From NCBI GenBank assembly GCA_002862705.1, contig PKDU01000052.1:1-64000 (forward strand): a DNA stretch of 64,000 nucleotides, given 5' to 3'. The stretch comes from Flavobacteriaceae bacterium. Lineage in GTDB: Bacteria > Bacteroidota > Bacteroidia > Flavobacteriales > Flavobacteriaceae. The position numbers and the translations under genes are program-made. The notes beneath the pieces are model-generated. The model was not told where the DNA came from, made no database searches, and worked only from the letters and a program-made list of their open reading frames with translations. Positions 60,981-64,000 of the stretch are shown here, piece after piece (position 1 is the first letter of the stretch; each line of letters begins with the position of its first letter).

Positions 60981-60988
60981 TATCTTTG
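60981..60988 (+). promoter_or_regulatory. Putative -7 promoter box for pdhA-pdhC
   Basis: TATCTTTG matches TAnnTTTG and ends 24 nt before the ATG at 61013. A TTTG lies 16 bp upstream of it (60961-60964), a possible -33 element. Confidence 0.6.
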
Positions 60989-61012
60989 CCATTCGCATAA
61001 TTGACGCGCATT

Positions 61013-62011
61013 ATGAAAGAAGTCACACGTGACACCTATCTCGATTGGTACAAAAACATGATGTTCTGGCGCAAGTTTGAAGATAAACTTGCCTCGGTTT
61101 ACATACAACAAAAAGTTCGTGGGTTTCTACACCTTTACAATGGACAAGAAGCTATTTTAGCAGGTTCGCTTCACGCCATGGACCTTACCAAAGATCGCAT
61201 GATTACCGCATACCGTAATCACGTACAACCCATAGGAATGGGCGTTGACCCTAAAAGAGTGATGGCTGAGTTATATGGAAAAGCTACAGGAACATCAAAT
61301 GGGCTGGGTGGTTCGATGCATATTTTCTCAAAAGAACACCGTTTTCACGGAGGTCATGGTATTGTAGGAGGTCAAATACCTCTTGGTGCTGGAATGGCCT
61401 TTGGAGATAAATACCATGGAAGCGATGCCGTAACACTTTGTTTTATGGGCGATGGTGCTGTGCGTCAAGGTTCACTTCACGAAACACTTAATTTGGCCAT
61501 GCTCTGGAAGCTGCCTGTAGTATTTATTGTCGAAAACAACGGATACGCCATGGGTACCTCAGTAGAACGTACAGCCAACCACACAGATATTTGGAAACTT
61601 GGACTAGGCTATGAAATGCCTTGTGGCCCTCTTGACGGGATGAATCCTGTTGCTGTTGCAGAAGGTATAGACGAAGCCATTCAGCGTGCACGACGTGGCG
61701 ATGGTCCTACATTTTTGGAGGCCAAGACCTATCGTTACCGTGGCCACTCCATGTCTGATGCACAACATTACCGCACTAAGGATGAGGTGGAGGAATATCG
61801 TAAGATTGATCCCATCACTCAGGTAAAAGATATTATCCTAGCGGAAAACTACGCTACTGAAGAAGAACTGGCTGAAGTACTTGTGGATGTAAAAGCTCGT
61901 GTTAAGGAGTGCGAAGACTTTGCAGAGTCATCGCCATTCCCTGAAAAGAATGTAATGTACGACGCAGTTTACGAACAAGAAGATTATCCATTTATCTCAC
62001 ACAAACTATAA
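61013..62011 (+). CDS. pdhA: Pyruvate dehydrogenase E1 component, alpha subunit
   Basis: With the beta subunit, PdhA decarboxylates pyruvate on thiamine diphosphate. The 332-aa protein has YNGQEAI, YRNHVQPIGMG, the ThDP motif GDGAVRQGSLHETLNLAMLW (residues about 145-164; GDG...N) and KTYRYRGHSMSDAQHYRT (phosphorylation-loop region in mitochondria). ATG 61013 is chosen over TTG 61001, which has an odd N-terminus. The partner pdhB is not next to it. pdhC follows 1 bp later. Confidence 0.96.
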   Translation: MKEVTRDTYLDWYKNMMFWRKFEDKLASVYIQQKVRGFLHLYNGQEAILAGSLHAMDLTKDRMITAYRNHVQPIGMGVDPKRVMAELYGKATGTSNGLGGSMHIFSKEHRFHGGHGIVGGQIPLGAGMAFGDKYHGSDAVTLCFMGDGAVRQGSLHETLNLAMLWKLPVVFIVENNGYAMGTSVERTANHTDIWKLGLGYEMPCGPLDGMNPVAVAEGIDEAIQRARRGDGPTFLEAKTYRYRGHSMSDAQHYRTKDEVEEYRKIDPITQVKDIILAENYATEEELAEVLVDVKARVKECEDFAESSPFPEKNVMYDAVYEQEDYPFISHKL

Positions 62012-62012
62012 T

Positions 62013-63623
62013 ATGGCTACAATCATCAATATGCCGCGCCTTAGCGATACCATGGAAGAAGGAACCGTAGCTTCGTGGCTAAAACAAGTAGGTGACAAAA
62101 TTGAAGAAGGTGATATTCTTGCCGAAATCGAAACCGATAAGGCCACCATGGAATTTGAATCTTTTCACGAGGGCACACTTTTACACATAGGCGTTCAAGC
62201 TGGTGAAACCGCTCCTGTAGATGTGTTGTTGGCCATCATAGGTGAAGAAGGCGAAGATGTTTCAGCACTGCTCAATGCAACTGCACCTGCTGAAGAAGCA
62301 AAAACTGAGGAAGCGCCAGCTGCAGCGCCTCCCGCTGAAACGGAAGCTGCAGCCATCCCCGAAGGTGTTGAAATTATCAACATGCCGCGCCTGAGTGACA
62401 CCATGGAAGAAGGAACCGTAGCCTCATGGCTTAAACAAGTTGGCGATACCGTTGAAGAAGGCGACATACTAGCCGAAATCGAAACGGACAAAGCCACCAT
62501 GGAATTTGAATCGTTCTTTTCGGGAGTTCTACTGCACATTGGTATTCAAGTAGGTGAAACCGCCGCAGTGGATACGTTACTTGCCATTATTGGCCCTGAG
62601 GGCACAGACGTTGCAGCCATTCTTGCTGCTCCTGCTGCTGCACCAAAAGCAGCTACTCCAGAGCCAACGCCTGTTGCAGCACCCGTACAAACGGAAATCC
62701 CTGTCGAAACTCCTGCAGTTGCTGCTGCAGTTGCACCCCCCCAAGCCGTTAAAACAAGTAGTGGAAGAATAATGGCATCTCCATTAGCTAAAAAAATTGC
62801 CAAGGAAAAAGGTATTGACCTAAACCTTGTGACTGGAACTGGAGAATCTGGAAGAATTGTAAAACGCGATGTTGAGCAATTTACTCCAGCAACTGCAGCA
62901 GCTGCGCCTGCGCAAGCCGCAGTCTTTGTTCCTGCGGGTCAAGAAAAGCAAGAAGAAATTCCCAATTCGCAAATGCGTAAAACCATTGCAAAACGTCTTG
63001 GGGCATCAAAATTCAGCGCACCCCACTACTATTTGTCCGTGGAGTTTGATATGGATGCAGCAATTGCCTTTAGAAAACAATACAACTCCATTCCAGACAC
63101 CAAAATATCATTTAATGATATTGTGGTAAAAGCAGTGGCACTATCCCTAAAAGCACACCCACAGGTAAATTCTCAATGGTTTGACGATAAAATGGTGCTC
63201 AATCACCATGTGCATGTAGGTGTAGCCGTTGCCGTTGAAGATGGTCTTGTTGTTCCTGTGTTGAAGTTTGCTAACGAAATGAACCTCCCACAAATTGGTT
63301 CACAAGTGAGAGATTTTGCCGGTAGAGCAAGGAGTAAAAAGCTTACGCCACAAGAAATGGATGGCAGTACCTTTACTGTTTCCAACCTAGGTATGTTCGG
63401 AATTGATGAGTTCACATCCATTATCAATCAACCCAATTCCGCGATTCTTTCTGTAGGTGCCATCGTGCAAAAACCTGTAGTAAAAGAAGGAGAAATTGTT
63501 GTGGGCAATACAATGAAGCTTACCCTAGCTTGTGACCACAGAACAGTGGACGGCGCAACTGGAGCGCTATTTTTACAAACCCTTAAAGAGTATATCGAAA
63601 ATCCCATTCGATTAGTCGTCTAG
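62013..63623 (+). CDS. pdhC: Pyruvate dehydrogenase E2, dihydrolipoamide acetyltransferase
   Basis: E2 is the core of the pyruvate dehydrogenase complex and passes the acetyl group to CoA. The 536-aa protein has two nearly identical N-terminal lipoyl domains (about residues 1-78 and 122-197), each with the lipoylation motif ETDKATMEFES. Ala/Pro-rich linkers and an E3-binding domain (IMASPLAKKIAKEKG, about 250-290) follow, and then the catalytic domain with DHRTVDGATGA near the end. The duplicated lipoyl regions are alike at DNA level too. It lies 1 bp after pdhA and an SDR gene follows. Confidence 0.97.
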   Translation: MATIINMPRLSDTMEEGTVASWLKQVGDKIEEGDILAEIETDKATMEFESFHEGTLLHIGVQAGETAPVDVLLAIIGEEGEDVSALLNATAPAEEAKTEEAPAAAPPAETEAAAIPEGVEIINMPRLSDTMEEGTVASWLKQVGDTVEEGDILAEIETDKATMEFESFFSGVLLHIGIQVGETAAVDTLLAIIGPEGTDVAAILAAPAAAPKAATPEPTPVAAPVQTEIPVETPAVAAAVAPPQAVKTSSGRIMASPLAKKIAKEKGIDLNLVTGTGESGRIVKRDVEQFTPATAAAAPAQAAVFVPAGQEKQEEIPNSQMRKTIAKRLGASKFSAPHYYLSVEFDMDAAIAFRKQYNSIPDTKISFNDIVVKAVALSLKAHPQVNSQWFDDKMVLNHHVHVGVAVAVEDGLVVPVLKFANEMNLPQIGSQVRDFAGRARSKKLTPQEMDGSTFTVSNLGMFGIDEFTSIINQPNSAILSVGAIVQKPVVKEGEIVVGNTMKLTLACDHRTVDGATGALFLQTLKEYIENPIRLVV

Positions 63624-63628
63624 TTGTT

Positions 63629-64000
63629 TTGGATACTTCGAAAAACATTGTGATAACTGGAGCTAGCCGTGGTATTGGTCTAGCACTGGTTAAATGGTTT
63701 TCAGCGCATCATCACATGGTTTGGGCACTCTCCCGCAACACGACACCCATAACGCAGCTAAATTTGCCCAACGTCACAGTCAACGCACTTGATTTAACAA
63801 ATGAAGATGGCGTAGTATCGTGGGCGCAAAATGAGGCACCTGACACCATTGATGCCCTGATTAATAACGCAGGAAAGCTGGTTAACAAACCCTTTGCCGA
63901 AACCACACAATCCGATTTTGAAGGGGTATTTAAGGTTAATGTTTTTGGGCTTGCCAATCTCACACGTGCCTTATTAAAAAAGCTACAGCCAACAGGGCAT
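63629..64000 (+). CDS. Short-chain dehydrogenase/reductase, truncated by window end
   Basis: The frame starts 6 bp after pdhC with TTG at 63629 and runs off the window end without a stop (124 codons visible). It has the classical SDR motifs ITGASRGIG (cofactor glycines, residues 9-17) and LINNAGKLV (NNAG), and a VNVFGLANLTRA helix, so it is an NAD(P)-dependent oxidoreductase. The substrate cannot be named. The catalytic Tyr/Lys lie outside the window. It is probably cotranscribed with pdhA-pdhC. Confidence 0.88.
   Translation, partial: MDTSKNIVITGASRGIGLALVKWFSAHHHMVWALSRNTTPITQLNLPNVTVNALDLTNEDGVVSWAQNEAPDTIDALINNAGKLVNKPFAETTQSDFEGVFKVNVFGLANLTRALLKKLQPTGH

Noticed and set aside
62546-62803. 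Ala/Gly/Val-rich open frame opposite pdhC
   Set aside because: It is the complement of the Ala/Pro-rich linker of E2, where GC-rich repeats keep all frames open.
1-64000. CRISPR arrays, insertion sequences, phage genes or rRNA operons
   Set aside because: I looked for spaced direct repeats, transposase or integrase motifs and rRNA signatures and saw none.

Overview
The window comes from a member of the Bacteroidota, almost certainly a marine-type Flavobacteriaceae bacterium (inference). The evidence is the type IX secretion and gliding genes (porT, a DUF5103 plug protein, gldJ, porU, porV), a complete six-gene Na+-translocating NADH:quinone reductase operon, a short primary sigma factor without region 1.1, the pdhA-pdhC order, and repeated use of the Bacteroidota -7 promoter box TAnnTTTG without Shine-Dalgarno-type leaders. 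Genes are tightly packed, with many 1- to 4-nt start/stop overlaps.

Layout. 1-5.1 kb is an AT-rich, accessory-looking segment: tRNA-Arg, a LemA/TPM/TPM operon, a secreted unknown protein, a formylglycine-type sulfatase, and the decayed piece of a second, different sulfatase. 5.2-7.5 kb holds galactose metabolism (lipoprotein mutarotase galM and galE). 7.5-11.8 kb is a minus-strand block with two lipoprotein metallopeptidases, rpe and rpoD. 11.8-19 kb is housekeeping: pnp, rpsO, accD, fbaA and a TamA/BamA-like assembly factor. 19-24.2 kb carries a SPOUT RNA methyltransferase, porT-ubiE and the trkA-trkH potassium uptake pair. 24.3-24.8 kb is a small toxin-antitoxin operon whose toxin is frameshifted at a run of seven T. 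24.9-30.1 kb has an aminotransferase, rsmG, pruA, apaG and the T9SS plug protein. 30.2-38.7 kb is nqrABCDEF, then an AT-rich DUF4143 ATPase that looks inserted, then a conserved 118-aa protein and apbE, which flavinylates NqrB and NqrC. 38.7-42.3 kb is the operon gpmI-thioredoxin-like-map-methyltransferase. 42.6-47.7 kb has an M15 peptidase, two GNAT acetyltransferases, two small exported proteins and an M1 peptidase. 47.8-51.3 kb has a membrane-protein/M48 operon of unknown role, tatA, an O-methyltransferase and a flavin reductase. 51.4-53.2 kb is tRNA-Val followed 6 nt later by yjbQ and an M20 peptidase. 53.2-60.9 kb is DUF2905-murF-gldJ, divergent from porU-porV. 61-64 kb is pdhA-pdhC and the start of a short-chain dehydrogenase that runs off the end.

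How the genes work together. PorT, the plug protein, PorU and PorV are parts of one outer-membrane export machine, and GldJ links it to gliding; they lie in three separate places here. NqrA-F with ApbE form the sodium pump and its flavin-loading enzyme, and TrkA/TrkH take up potassium, as expected for a salt-water bacterium. No CRISPR array, transposase, integrase or rRNA gene was seen. I did not find a convincing new multi-gene system. The best candidates for follow-up are the T7 frameshift in the toxin gene, the tRNA-Val/yjbQ shared transcript, the very short or absent mRNA leaders, and the uncharacterised DUF4389/DUF4870/M48 operon.
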